In this document: positions 13,668 to 26,400 of the stretch, piece by piece
How positions within the stretch are numbered: position 1 is the first letter of the stretch
Layout: each line of letters opens with the position of its first letter
Source: Amborella trichopoda
Taxonomy: Eukaryota; Streptophyta; Magnoliopsida; Amborellales; Amborellaceae
Assembly: GCF_000471905.2 (NCBI RefSeq)
Contig: NW_006500010.1
Coordinates: forward strand, 4,413,252 to 4,477,251
Reading direction: 5' to 3'
DNA length: 64,000 nucleotides
Position numbers and translations under genes: made by a program
The notes under the pieces: generated by a model
What the model was told of the DNA's origin: nothing
Database searches by the model: none
What the model saw: the letters and a program-made list of their open reading frames with translations, nothing else

Positions 13668-16600
13668 AATTAATTTCTTCTAAACCACACATTTGCTACT
13701 TTGGACGCCTCCCCCGTCCTTTAAAATAAAATCATTAGAGGTACAAGATAGCCAAGGAATGAACCTTTTTAACTGCATCACCAAGCTGGAGCTTCTTAAA
13801 TGGTTTTGCCTCCTTTTGCTCATCTCTTGGGTACATGAAGAATTCCAGATTAGATACATCCTTAAATTTTGGATGAGATTTATCATCAGGGTCCACAAAA
13901 TGCTCAATCTCCGCTAGGGTGAACTCCCGAACCCTTAGGAGACCTTGTCGAGGAGATATCTGAAAGGCAAAAACCAAGTAAGCCTCAAGATACAGGAAAT
14001 AATAGAAACTTACGAGAGACCAGGAGAGGCCACCATCTTAGGTATCTAAACTGCATTTATACATTTTCCAAAAACAAGGAAAAACAAGCCCTTATAACTT
14101 CGAATAGTAAACAGTGTGCGTCAAAATATTATCTAAAATCAAGGTATGGGAAAGTACAAAACCGCCAAACTTATATCCATAGTTAAGTTCAGAGTCCAGT
14201 CCTCCTTAGTTCATTTATTATGTTTGCATTTCATTTTTTGGTATATTTTTCTCATTGGATAACATTACTAGCATTCATCAGAAAATAACCCCGACAAGCA
14301 ATACCTCATTTCTGAAAGCCTGACCAATTTGAGCTGCGGCAAAAGGAAGCTTGTTACCATTATAATAGTACAGGTCCTTGAAATTGACAAATATACCTTG
14401 GGCAGTCTCGGGGCGCATGTACCTGCAGAGCATAGATAACCCATCTTATTAACAAGCTCCAAGGACCAGAGATGCAAAATGATGTACCGCAGTTGTTTTT
14501 TTTTTTTTTGAGAATTAAATTGTGTACCACAGTTTTTTTTTTTAATCTGGAAAATGGTGTACCACAATTTTCTTTAGGGAACATAAAAAGAATAGAAGGC
14601 GCCTAGAACACTAGAATAAATCATGGTGGTGCTTAGGAAGTTTGGAATTTCAAAAGTGATAGGACTATTATATTTTAAAGTGACTATTTCACACCAGTCT
14701 ATTTGACTCATTTTTAATAAAATACCCCCATATCTTTAAATACCAGATTGGGGTCAAATAGTTATTGAAAAATACTTGTCCAGGCTTCTTTTTGAGATAC
14801 CAAGCTTCTGGGGATCACATGCAATATTTATGCAAGTATTCCAGGCGCATTTTCAAACTTCCAAACTCTTTGCTCCTCTTTTTGAAATTCACAAGGGAAG
14901 GAAAAAAAAAATAGTATGAGCGATTGAAATTCTTACCCAGGACTCAAGCCAGAAGGGCCTATAGAGGTCGCGAACATCAAATTAAAAGGGTATGGATCTG
15001 AGAGAGGATTCTTTGTATCTGGCGCAACTATACCATACTCCTTGAGTTTTGAACCCAATTCCTTGCCAGAGAGGTCATCCAAAGTTGCCATAACACGCTT
15101 ATATTCCATGGCCTTTTCCTCAGGTAGAGTGAGGTCCTTCTCAAGCTTATCCTTGCAAAAGTCCTTGAGCAAGTGATCTGCTCTGTAACATGTACCTGTT
15201 TTCTCATCCTTTACCATAAGATCTGTAAATTTGTCGACATGACCTGAAGCTTTTAACACAACTTCAGGAGTCACACAAGGACAGTCCACTTCCAACATGT
15301 TTTCCTCTAGGACAAAGTGCTGTAAAGGGACGTGGGCAAATCAGTAACAACATATTTACTGAACATTAGTAAAAGTCCCATTATGATTCCTTTTTTGACA
15401 TGTGAATGACTTCAGTGATTTTAATATGATGCACTTTATTTGAGACCGAAGGTTCCTTCATAAGTTTATCTAACGAGAAACAGGTTTAGTATAGCATCTT
15501 AATCCTGAAGGTTAAGACATGGTCATGCTGATTGCTTGAAGATTCCACATTCAAACTCTTCCCATCTTCAAGCAATTGCACTTGCATGTCTCATGTCTGT
15601 CAAGATTTATACCATGCCATTCCACAGATGAACTTTTGCAAGATAAAGCTCATAATAATCTGATGGTACACACACGACTGTAGTAAACAAAGATAAGCAT
15701 TTCAAATAATCACGAGTACCACAACATTCATCCTCCAACTTTAGCTTTAAAAATATGATGAAGATAGGAACAGCAAGGCATACCCAACAAAGGAAAGAGA
15801 TAACAGGAAAATGCAGACACCAAAGCCAATTAAAATCAATATCACTTTCTATAGCAGATCAAACATTAAACATTCAGGACTGCAGAAAGAGTATTATATG
15901 CCCCAAGAGGAATGAAAAATACAATCAAGTGAAGCATCAATCAAATTTGATGACACCGTCAAAACTTGCCATTTTGTTGATTGAAGAATCTGGCAACAAG
16001 AAGAGCAACAACCCAATCATAAATGAGATAAAGCAATGCATTTAAACCAGTGACAAGGCCTCAGCCGAGTAACTCGGCCTCAGCAACCTGCCGAGGCAAG
16101 TTTATGTGCCCAACTCGCCCTCCTCAAGATCCCTTAAAAAGCCACTAATTTTGTTTTAGAAAAAAACACTAATATATGATTTACAAATATGTTTCTATAT
16201 GTTTTTAGGTTTTTTGTGATGATTTGTGAACTTTTCTTATTATATGCTTTTATTTTTTTTTATTTTTTCTTTTTCTAACATATTTCGATGTATGATTTCA
16301 GTAATCTGTCTTTTATATAACTTTTTCATCTTTTATAGACTTTTACTTATTCTAGTACTTATTTTAGTTTTCTTATTTTACTTATTTTTCTTTGGGCCTA
16401 TTCGGGTATTGTGCAGGTCTTGGCGAGTCCACTTGGGCTCGGTTAAAGTAACTTGGCTCTGGCCAAGGCCAAGTCCAAGGCCCGAGCTGAGTTTCAGAAC
16501 ATTGAATTAAACAAAGGATTATGCACAACAAAGGAAATAAAAGGTATCATGACACCTCAGTGTACATTGCCACTACAGCAGTTCCAAAGCTCTATATGAA

Positions 16601-18366
16601 TAATATGAGAAAACTAGTGCATGCAGGCAAGGACTTCTTCAGAAAATTAAGAAGTGTTCGGTGTTCACACTAGGGCTAATATAAAAAGCAATAGACTAGC
16701 TACAATAGTTTACCAAGGCATTATTTTGGTTTTTGCTTTTCATTCTTTAGGTATCCAATTCTGCCAATTTATACATTATTTTTTAATTTTTGATCAATCT
16801 CAATATAGGTAGTATCTTCTTTACTTTGTAAATCAAAATTGATAGTTGTATTTTATTTTTCAATTTTTCCTGACAGCCAACAATTGATCATGTAGGATAC
16901 ATGCACGTGGTTGTAGAGTTTGGATACCTCAATCTGATTCTTGAATTCAATGTTGGAATTTCATCTAGAAGCATTATGCCGTTATACTTTAAGAATTGAA
17001 ATATTTTTTCAAGAAAAATCTAACAAATGGGGCCAAAGCTGGCCCATTTATTTTGCAAGCTCACAAATCGAGTCTAAATCCAGTTAATTGGAGAGCTAAA
17101 AACTTGAAGACGGTTTTGATAAAAATATTTAAGGAATTTCATAAATTGCAGTTGTACTAGAAGTGAAACACTCGACGCTAACTCAGAGTTGAGCAGGTTC
17201 TTCCCTTTTGAATTTCTCATTTTCCGTTCACATTTCATTACAATTTCCACTTCATATTAATTGAAAAGGATATCAACAGAAAAATAAAGAAATGCGAATT
17301 TACGAAAAACCAAGATAGAAGACATAAGAAACAAGAAGTTAAAAAAAAACTGACGGAAGATCTCGGCTTTATAAAAACCAAGATAGAGGATATAAAAAAC
17401 AAGAAGTCAAAAAAAAAAATGAAGAAAGATCTCGGCTTTATAATCATGCTCTCCAATTATACCAGTTCCAGCAACTAAACCAACAAAAAAAAAAAGTATT
17501 TAAAAACCAAAACTCATAAGCCAGGTAAGTGACCTGAAGTAAATAAAAGACGCATAAAATGGCAAAAAAATGCAGATATAACCCCAAATTCCACAAAAAT
17601 CCAAGCTTCCGCAACTCAGGAGATTATTGACAACAATACATCATCAAAATCATACAACAAATCAAAATAAAATAAAAAAAGAAAAAAACTTGTAATAATT
17701 TAATAAGCAAACCCCACAATAACACCAGAACAAAACAATGGAACACAATTTAGAAAGAAAAAAAAGATCACAAGTGTAAATCACACAGAAATAAAAAACG
17801 ACATCAATAAAGGTAGGATCGAAGTAAAAAGTAACGAAACAAACCTCACGCCAAAAAGCTAGAACATTAGACTTGACTGCACAACCAGGTGGCCCATAAT
17901 CATACAACCCCGCAACACCCCTATAAATCTTGAAAGATGGAATATAAAACAGCCTTCTCTCTAGAGCATTCACCACACCCTGCCTAAAATCGTCCCTATT
18001 ACCACCTCCATTCTCCGAAACCCTAGAATTGAGTTCCTTAGAGAGCGCTTCGACCTCCACTTTCAGGGCCTTAAGCGAGTTCACAGCTGATTCCACCTCT
18101 GACGGGCTTGCACCGCTAGCCTTCAAGGCACGAACGGCTTGGCCCTGAGCTTCTGCTGAGGCTCGCTTCTGGGCTAAAGTTCCTTTCAAGGAATCGATGG
18201 AGGTCTCAGCCATGGCGATTCTGCTAGGGTTTGTGGAGGTGGAAAAGTAGGGTTTTGTGGTGAAGTTGCAGGCGTGGGCGATAGAGAAGTGTGTGGAGGG
18301 GTTTGGGGCAAAAAGTCGGGAAGCCGTCTGGAAGAGAGAGATAGAGAAACGAAAGGGAAAATTCAT
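11346..18366 (-). CDS. Glycine--tRNA ligase (GlyRS-1 type), eight exons
   Basis: Class II synthetase that charges tRNA-Gly. Exons in order: 18366-17845, 15319-14937, 14422-14305, 13959-13765, 13403-13179, 12990-12931, 12223-12143, 12017-11346. All junctions are GT-AG and in phase, giving 751 residues (plant GlyRS-1 is about 730). The N-terminus ([19 protein letters not shown]) is a presequence rich in Ser, Phe and Arg. A WHEP helix-turn-helix follows ([20 protein letters not shown]). Class II motif 2 is [18 protein letters not shown]; motif 3 is in [15 protein letters not shown]; the anticodon-binding domain ends the protein ([19 protein letters not shown]). Met52 (18213) is a second start in a strong context. 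The CT-rich leader and a 2.5-kb first intron are unremarkable for plants. No broken frame. Confidence 0.97.
13621..13663. repeat. (GA)n microsatellite in a GlyRS intron
   Basis: An uninterrupted AG/GA dinucleotide run of about 40 bp sits between GlyRS exons 4 and 5. Other GA runs are at 23767-23785 and 27051-27063. Confidence 0.95.
16050..16500. repeat. Possible inverted-end transposon remnant in GlyRS intron 1
   Basis: A GC-rich piece with GCCTCAGCCGAGTAACTCGG begins the segment, and a related piece in the opposite sense (GGCGAGTCCACTTGGGCTCGG … GGCCCGAGCTGAGTTTCAG) ends it, with T-rich sequence between. Similar ACTCGG-type pieces occur at 8700-8790 and around 19150-19530. Read as a degraded non-autonomous element; low confidence on its limits. 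Confidence 0.4.
17305..17442. repeat. 68-bp tandem duplication in GlyRS intron 1
   Basis: AAAAACCAAGATAGAAGACA … AGATCTCGGCTTTAT occurs twice, starting at 17305 and 17373, with small differences. It lies in the first intron about 400 bp from the donor of exon 1. Confidence 0.85.
18211..18213 (-). promoter_or_regulatory. Internal in-frame start codon of GlyRS (cytosolic form)
   Basis: The second ATG lies 51 codons downstream of the first, in frame, in context GCCATGGC, which fits the plant consensus much better than the first (TTTATGA). It directly precedes [10 protein letters not shown], the start of the WHEP region, so initiation here would drop the presequence. Leaky scanning producing mitochondrial and cytosolic enzymes is known for Arabidopsis GlyRS-1; applying it here is inference. 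Confidence 0.7.
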
Positions 18367-18600
18367 AAAACCTAGAGAGAGAAAGAGGAGAGAGAGGGAG
18401 GGGTTTTGATTTCCTGAAAGGACGCAAATATCCCGAGAGAGAGGAGTGAAATAACTAACGCAAAGGGGGGAATGACGAAATTTCTGTCAATAAGATACCG
18501 GGGGCGCCCAATACGTTCGTTCAGTTGAACCAACCGAACCGAAAAGAGTTTTCTCAGTGGGGCTTGACCCGTTGCCCCCGGATCCAACTAGGACTCGGGT
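18367..18600 (-). promoter_or_regulatory. GlyRS leader and proximal promoter region
   Basis: On the minus strand the 60 bases before the first ATG are almost pure pyrimidine (CCCTCCCTCTCTCTCCTC type), a common feature of plant 5' UTRs. No TATA box was assigned with confidence; the transcription start is not visible from sequence alone. Confidence 0.4.
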
Positions 18601-18794
18601 TAGGCCCAAGTGATGTGGACCCCGATCAAGGTCGGTTTAAGTCAGTCTAAAAATTAAATAAAAAATAAAAAATTTGTATTGTATAGTGTATATTTTGTAC
18701 CGGCTCAGGTCAACCTCATGAGGTTCTTGCAACCTACCTAGGATCAAACTTGGACTTCGATCAATCACATGGATCTGACCAGATTGCCACCCTT

Positions 18795-18965
18795 AGTTCT
18801 GAAGTTGGAAAACTTTCTAATGGATTATCTCGACTTCGAGATGTATAGAATTTTAAGTCTTATAAATAATGCATCTTGTAAAATTTATATGGATTGTTTA
18901 TTTTTAAGATTTATAAATATTTATAGATCTATTCGATTTGCACTATTTTTAAAATTTTAAAGATC
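18795..18965. repeat. Family D repeat fragment
   Basis: The segment contains GGATTATCTCGACTTCGAGATG and ATAGATCTATTCGATTTGCAC, matching the inverted form of the family D repeats that cluster at 37.6-40.8 kb. Confidence 0.55.
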
Positions 18966-19044
18966 ATGAATTATAGTTGAACATCGATTTTTAAGCATCA
19001 TAAGATCTTTTTTGTACAAAAAGTAAAAAATTAGGCACATACCT

Positions 19045-19156
19045 TGTATATCATAAGTTGAGCACTTTATACCGATGTTTGACTACTAGGCAAGCCAACA
19101 TGTATATCATAAGTTGAGCACTTTATACCAATGTTTGACTACTAGGCAAGCCAACA
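19045..19156. repeat. 56-bp tandem duplication
   Basis: TGTATATCATAAGTTGAGCA … CTACTAGGCAAGCCAACA occurs at 19045 and again at 19101 with a single visible mismatch, so the duplication is recent. Confidence 0.93.
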
Positions 19157-20040
19157 GGGACTCGGGCTCACCACATTGGCAAACACGAGTTTGGTGGTCA
19201 TATTAAAAATAAAATTTTAAAAAAATTATAAAAATCTAAAAAACTAAGAGATTTATTTGTCATATATTTTCCATCATTTTGATTGAGATTTGAAAGTATT
19301 TCGAATATTTATTTTTATATTTTTCCCTTTTTTTTGGGTATTTATAAAATATTGGTGGTCACAAATTAATTTTTCAAAATTCATTTTTGAACTGTCATTT
19401 AGATATATTTTGTTTCGTTTTATTTTAAATATATTTTTATATTTTTTAAAATTTTATATTCTTGCCAAATAACTCCAAACACAACCTAAGTTACTGGGTT
19501 ACTTAGGCTGGATCCGTAGCCGAGTTTCGTTCACGAGTAGTGGTTTCCTACAATGCTTTGTACAAAGCCCACTTTTTCTCATAAGGGAAAAGAGAGGAAA
19601 TGCGACCCAAGGGAGAAAGACGTACGAAAGAGGATTAAATCGTCTTTGTAAAATTGGATTGGCTTTCAATAAAAACTCCTTGATCAGAAGAAAAGAAATT
19701 AAAACATGGTTATTTCAAAACTTTGGTTAGATTTGTTTTAATGTCAAAAAAAAAGGAATATGAAATGAATCTGAGTGGAGTGGTAGATGAGTAAAATGTA
19801 TGCGTCTCAACCAACCACCCAATTTCCATTCCTACAAAACCCACCCATCCTTTTTCTCTCTCTCTCTCTCTCTCTCGCTCTGCATTTGTCCTAACCGCCC
19901 ATTTTTTGTATTATCCAACTTGGAGTCTATTTCTCTAATTGTAACAGACACAGTTTGTTTGGTCGACAGAGCTTGCTATAACAGACAGAGCTTGCAAGGG
20001 CAAGGGCAAGGACCTGCCCGTTCCCTGCTTTGTAAAAACA

Positions 20041-20135
20041 ATGCTCCAAATGATGCTTCCAATGCCTTCTTTCTCTCTTGGAGATTGAAACCATGTTCTT
20101 TGTTATGGTGACCGTCTTCCCAAGACTGCAGACTC
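20041..20135 (-). pseudogene. Degenerate GlyRS last-exon fragment
   Basis: Plus-strand sequence GAAACCATGTTCTTTGTTAT…CCCAAG…CTGCAGAC parallels the GlyRS last exon near 11905-11950 (GAGACCATGTTCTTTGTTAG…CCCAAGGGTGCAGAC). An adjacent CCAAATGATG..TTC…AAT piece parallels 11838-11855. About 25 bp between the two blocks is missing relative to the gene. The orientation equals that of the intact gene 1.7 kb away. It is too short to code; it is read as a remnant of a partial local duplication. Confidence 0.65.
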
Positions 20136-20199
20136 GAGTACTCTCACCATAATTTCTTTAACACAAGTCTCAACTCTCCTCCCTAATTAGCCTTCAAAA

Positions 20200-20770
20200 A
20201 ATATAGTGATATTTGCATGCACTCCCACTGCTCCCTCCCCAAATTCCAATTATTACATTCCCTCAAAGTAAACCAAAAATTACTGGTGAGAAATCTTCAA
20301 GGAAAAAACCATTTTTCAGAAAAGGACCCAATTTAAGGAAATACAATAGCCAGCTAGAAAGGCTAGATACACTCATGAGATGCCGAATGGACCAAATCCT
20401 TTCAATACTGAAGGCTAGGCTCGCAAAGGAACAACATCTGGATTTGACTACCGCGAGCGCGGTCGACTATGCGAGTGAAGAGATTTTTGCGAGCTAATAG
20501 CGACTGGACTTTGCCCCTCCCAGTGTTGGGCTGAACCAAGTTTACTCTGTTTGCACTTGTGCTTGAAGCCGAAAGGGCTTGTCCGAATCCCCAAAGCTAG
20601 AAGAAAGCCGATACTACAACCGCTACTTGTCCGATAGTACAGCGCCTTCTTAGCCTCTCTACCCTCATCACAAAGTGGACCTCCCCATGTATATGCCCCA
20701 TTTGGAAACCTATCATTAATTGCCAACCAAGCAAAAGCCCTCACCCCTACTATGTGGATACGACCCCCAA
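20200..20770. other. Higher-GC intergenic stretch with two unrecognised ORFs
   Basis: A plus-strand frame at 20213-20497 (…NSQLERLDTLMRCRMDQIL…, basic then helical) and a minus-strand frame at 20448-20744 (…FAWLAINDRFPNGAYTWGG…) overlap tail to tail. Both have mixed composition and neither is recognised. The 20450-20700 part looks like organelle-style sequence to me, but this cannot be confirmed without a search. No promoter or splice signals decide between them. Confidence 0.25.
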
Positions 20771-21169
20771 ATCTTTAAGAATTTAAGAAGCATCTAAAGA
20801 TCCGATCCTACATTACTCCCAACAATCTTCACAATTGGGTGGCCGCAATTATTCCATTGACCGCGTTCAAATTTCAAAATTAATTTTTTCAAACTTTGTG
20901 ACACATCCAAGCTATCAAACTTCACATCGAATAGTTGTAAGTAATTGTGACCACTTTGTATCAAAGGTAACTGGTCCCATTATATATAATCCCTTTTTTT
21001 TTTTTAACCAAAATTGATTATTCAAATATGCATAATTTTTTGATTTCCAACTTCTTGGATCTAAGGCGAAAATAGACTTATATGAAACGTGTTTTGGATC
21101 CTAAATCCTTCCAAAACTAGGATAGGTTCACCACTCACCAACCTTTTCAAAATCATAAATATGACATAA

Positions 21170-21365
21170 TTTTTACATGGAGGTCACAAGCGTTCTCACT
21201 TATTAGATTTCAAATTGGATGGCTAAGAGTGAGTCATGAAGTCTGAGATTTCTTTTGAAACTTTATGTCTACTCAAAAACACTCTTACGATCACCCATTT
21301 TGAAATTTAAGGGACAATAATGATCATGATCTCCATCTACAAAAAATCAATGGTCTCTTTATTGA
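21170..21365. repeat. Family B MITE
   Basis: Sequence GGAGGTCACAAGCGTTCTCA … CAATAATGATCATGATCTCC with TGGTCTCTTTAT at the end matches copies at 33449-33652, 42057-42255, 62470-62672 and 63325-63510. The ends are inverted relative to each other. Confidence 0.65.
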
Positions 21366-22499
21366 TAATCCCTTTTTGTTTCCACCAAACTTTTAATTAA
21401 CTTAAAAAAAAGGTCAATTATACACCATACTCCATCACTTTAATCCACAAATATATGCGCTCTATTACCCCTCTCTCTTTACCCAAAAGCCTCTCATGTT
21501 TTCTAACAAAGAGGACACTGTCTTTTTGGTCTATTAAAACCCTTAACAACTATTTAAGTGATTGCTCATAGCACTAGACAATGATGACCTTCAAAAAATT
21601 TTAAACTTTCTTGGAAAGTTATCAGAAAAGCTAAAAGCAACATCCAAAATTTTGGAGCACCCCCGTTATTGCGTTTTGGTTGTCAATCTTACGGACATCA
21701 CCCATTGACACCTTCAAAAAAACTAACTCCCTGATCTATCTAAATAAATGAGTAAGGACATATCTTCTCCATTGAATTACCCCAAAATTAAAAAATTCCA
21801 AAGGAGCATATAGACCCTATCCCTTTCGGACAAAATGCAAAATGCACAGCATTTTACGTTACAACAGGCATGAGATTGTGTGCCACAAACGACTCAAAAT
21901 TGCAGAACACTTTCATGCGTTGGATCAAAATCTATTATAGTAGTTCTCCCAAATGTACCTTATATTTTTCAGGCCCAAATAATATGATCCACACTTTACC
22001 GCCTGGTGTAGTTGTTGGATGGTGATAAGCAAGTGGCATTGAGTGTCTTAAAAGTGTAGGTTGATAGGGTATACACATGTTCATATTTTTTAATTCTATT
22101 TCTTCCTCGCTTATTGTTGTATTTTTGGAGCAATTTTAACCGATGAATATGCAGCTTTATATTCTCTGTCTGACGCTGAACTAATTAACTGAACAACGAT
22201 GAGCCCTTTCGGATCACACGCCCTTATGGATCATAGGTCATGGTTATCATAATGTCCTTACCCATCATATTATGTTTTTACATATTTACAACTCAATATC
22301 GTTTCAAATGAGAGAAAAAAGCTAACAATATGGAGGCAGATATCCAGTTCCAAAAATGCTATGAAATTTTCAAAAAAAGAAGATAAGTTAGTGGGAAAGC
22401 TGTTGGACCGCAACCACTGTCAAACCTGAGTAGATAGATAGGATGCCTTGAGTCATAATCTCACAAGTTGGCTCTAAGCGTCAAATCAAGATCTGACGA

Positions 22500-22745
22500 C
22501 TCATAGTGTTTTATTTTTAATTTTTATTCTATAAATCATTTTGCAACGAAATTTAGGACACGCATACATCTGATAGGGTTGCACATGATAAAAATAATAA
22601 CAAAATATTTATGTAATAAAAATTACCGTAATACCCCTCAAACATTTGGGGGTATATTGGTCATTTATTTTCATGAGAAATATTTTTTTCATTTTTGCTA
22701 GGTGCACCCCCAATAAGACGATGGGAAGCCTAAAATTTCAGCCAA
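22500..22745. repeat. Family C palindromic MITE (partial)
   Basis: The core (AATACCCCTCAAACATTTGG … GGTATATTGGTCATTTATTTTCATG) and flanks (AAATTTAGG … CCTAAAATTTCA) match the central hairpin and arms of the longer copies at 44.4-46.2 kb. Confidence 0.6.
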
Positions 22746-22934
22746 AAACGTTTAGTAGAAAGAAAAAAAAAATCAAGTAGTGCTTTGGCATGATATTACG
22801 ACGAACAATCCTAACCATCAATTTAGATTGACCGGCTGAGAATGGGGTCAGATATAACTTATATGCGGTTGGGGTCACACAAAAAGCTTCATATAAGTTA
22901 TATGCTTTTCCCTTTTCTTTAAATAAGGAAAATT

Positions 22935-23215
22935 GTTTCATGCTGGATTGGGTCGCATTTCTACAATATACGATCCAACGGTATAAAGCATCCATCTTAA
23001 AGGTGGATGCAAATAAATAGGTGGTCCATCTAAAAACAATTGTAACTAATGGTCCAAAAGTTTTCTTAATATAATCATTATTTTTAGTTTTCAAAAAAAA
23101 ATTCCATATTCATGATCTCCATGTTAAAGATTATATATTCTCTAAAAATTAGGATCAAATTATTTTTAAAAAATATATTTATTGCATTTCTACAATGTGA
23201 CCCCTAAATAAAATA
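22935..23215. repeat. Family E repeat, longer copy
   Basis: GCATTTCTACAATATACG, AAAGCATCCATCTTAAAGGT and CATATTCATGATCTCCATGT appear in the same order as in the copy at 61990-62260. It lies 230 bp beyond the MHX stop codon. Confidence 0.7.
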
Positions 23216-23441
23216 TATGCCACACAACTTTTCAGGAGTCTCTCTCCCCCAACAGTTCTACACAAATAAAGGAAACACATGGAGGCCTGGTAATTTTCAT
23301 TTCAACTATTGCAAATGTTTGTATTACAAATATGTGATATTGCCATTACAATGAATGCTACCTCGACTGAGCCAAAGCTATTATAATTATATGAAGCCTG
23401 AAACTACAATGAATGCTCAATCAACAGAGCCAAAGTTATAA

Positions 23442-26400
23442 TTATATGAAGCCTGAAACTTTGAGTGATGAGAGAGTAACAAAAATGAGCCAAAGCATCA
23501 TGAAGTATATACTTGTAGCCCAGGCCAAGGGTTTGGGGCCTCCAAGTTCTGCCCCCAGGGTCAAGCGCCTCAAAACAAGAACAGCAATGCAACCAATAGA
23601 GGTGACGAAGAAAACAAGCAAGGAGAAGCTGAGGCCTTGCGCATTTTGTATGTAAAGGGGCTCGTTATAGGCAAAAAACGTTATATAGTGTGTCGATCAG
23701 CCAAGGGACACCAATTCCGATATAAATATTCACTGAATTGCTGCAAACATGAGAACAAGTTACAACAGAGAGAGAGAGAGAGAGATGTAGGAAAATTGAT
23801 ACAGAATAGTAAAATCAGCAATTTTTAGGCCAAGCACAAGTAACAAATAGAAGAAGCCAGGGTTTCTCTTCAAACCTAACTAGGGTTTCAAAAGTCTAGG
23901 TTTTCTCTTCTTACTTCAATTAAAAATCACGCAGATTGACTCTGGTAGGCCCCACACACCTCTTAAATAATAAATATTTAAAGTTCACTTATATTAAATG
24001 CCTATATAATAAATAAAATAACCTTAAAGTCCTAACTTAAGTGACTTTGTAAACAAATGACCCATGACAATAAATAAAATGCCTAAAATCCCTTAAAAAA
24101 AAATATAAACCCTAAAAATAAATCTTAAATTAAAATTAAAATATATATATTTAGAAACAAAAAAAAGAAGTCAAAATAAGAATAATTTTGTCATGCGTCA
24201 GTCTCCCTGGTTGGAAAAAACTCGTCATCAAGTTTTCAAGTATGCTAAGATGAATTCAACATCAAAACCACCTTCTTCAACCTCCTCCTTTATTGGCTCA
24301 AAGATTATTTGTGATAAGAAAAAATCCTCAAAAAAAGGATCCTGAAATGTATAGTGAGAAATCTATACAAATTTCTCAAATTTAGTTATCCCTAAACTCG
24401 CATTGAAAATTCTGTGGATAACTTCAAACTCAATTTTATAGCCTTTAGAATCTTTCTCAACATCTATTTCAGTACTATCTGAATCCAGTGCCATAAATTT
24501 GCGGTTTATGAGTTGACCACACTTCTATTGTACTACTCTGATTCAAGTGCCCTAAATCTCTTGAATGCTCCACCTCTACAATATACTTGAGATCTTCATC
24601 TTGAACCTTTTCATAGATTGGATCTTCTAAGAGATCTTGTTGTCCATCTAAAAATGTATCAATGATTAGTGGGGAATCCCAACTTGAAAATTTCGTCTCA
24701 TACGGCTCAAGCGAAAACACCCCAATACTGGTTGCAACGAATATTGAGATTTGAAACTTTTTAGCTACTTGATTCAATCTTCCCTGAAGATATGAAAGAG
24801 CTAAAATCCAGAATCTCTTCTTTGTGATTTGTGATGTATAATGCCAAAATATGCAGATTTTATATATAACTTAATTAAAATAAAAATTCTCTGTGGTTGC
24901 AAAATGTCACTTCAGGCTCTTCTTTCTAGAAGGGCTCATCATAATTGGGTCTCCTCAAGTAATTGTATGTTGTCCTCTTGAAGAAACTCCTTAACAATGT
25001 CCACAAACTTTTTATTCAAGCATTGAGAGGAGACATGGCCGAGTCCTGAATACTTAAAGTACTTAATAATGTTGTTGTTTCGACAGTTCGGGTGACTAAA
25101 ATTGTCCTCAACACCCAAGGTATCCTGTTGTTGGGACGAACTACCAGGCCGACAAGTCTGTCCACCCACTAAATTCCCACTTTTCCTTAAAAATTACTTC
25201 CACAGCCACTTGTACCACCTTGGGCTGCGCCAAAACTTAATGGACTCCTCTACTGAGCTACAACCTGAACTGCAAGGTTGTAAGCTTCATCTAAAGTCCA
25301 ATAATGTTGTAGCACAACACATCTTGTATTCTCAGCACACCTACATAGTAAGATAGGTATGGTTCCTCTCTTTCAACCATATCCCTTCGAGCCATCAACT
25401 GATGAAATTTATCAGTGTACTCTTCCACACTCTTTTCTCCTTGATGAAGGTTATGCATCAATGATAAGAGATTGCAGATATTTTCAGGGAGGTAGTTTTC
25501 CTTTAGTATCTTTTTTATCTTCTCCTATGTATCAATTTTAGGCGTTCCCATTCTCTCCCCATTCTCTCCCTTCTAGCCCTAAGTCGCTCCCACCATGCTG
25601 AAGTACCTTTCTTCAATTTTATGGCAATAATATTAACTTTATCTTTTTTTCAAGAACCACCCTATAATCAAATACTCTTTCTACAATATTTAACCAGCCT
25701 ATAAACACCTGGGATTGAGGCTTACCATCAAAGTCCAAAATATCAACCTCTATGTTGAAAACCCTAGAGTGGTGCCTCCCCTGTGTAGGCATTCCATCGC
25801 TATCATCACTCGACTCACACGCAGAGCATCATGGTGAAAAGGATTGTACTCAAGTTTTTCTTGGGTTGAAGTATCACCGTTTTTCCCATGATTGATGCTC
25901 GCCAACTGCTTCTCTACGCTGCTAAACTTGCCTTCTGAGGTCTTCAATCTCTTCAATTCTGGGATCATGAAGTGAGTCTACGAAAACCCCCTTTCTACTG
26001 CCCTTTCCCATAGCTATGGGTTCATCAAAATCACAAACCTTATGCAGATAAATAACAAAACCTAGCTGAAACCAACAAAAAATAAACTGAACTTGGCAAT
26101 CCTTAGTCTGAAATCAACAAAAAATTAGTTGTAATCAACGAATCTTGGGCCAAAATCACAAAACCCTAAAAGTGGCCATAGCAGTATAGGAAAAATCGAA
26201 CCAGAACGGTTAACCGAACATGAGGCCAGATGCGGTTACTCGATACTAACAAGTAAACCGGCCAGTTCAACCATCCTAGCCGGACAAGCCTTGGGCGGTC
26301 AAAAAGTTTAAAAAATAAAAAAATACAAAAAAAAATCTAATAAAATATGAAAAGTATATTTAAAGCATGATTAAACAAAGCAAATCCAAATGAAGTTGAA

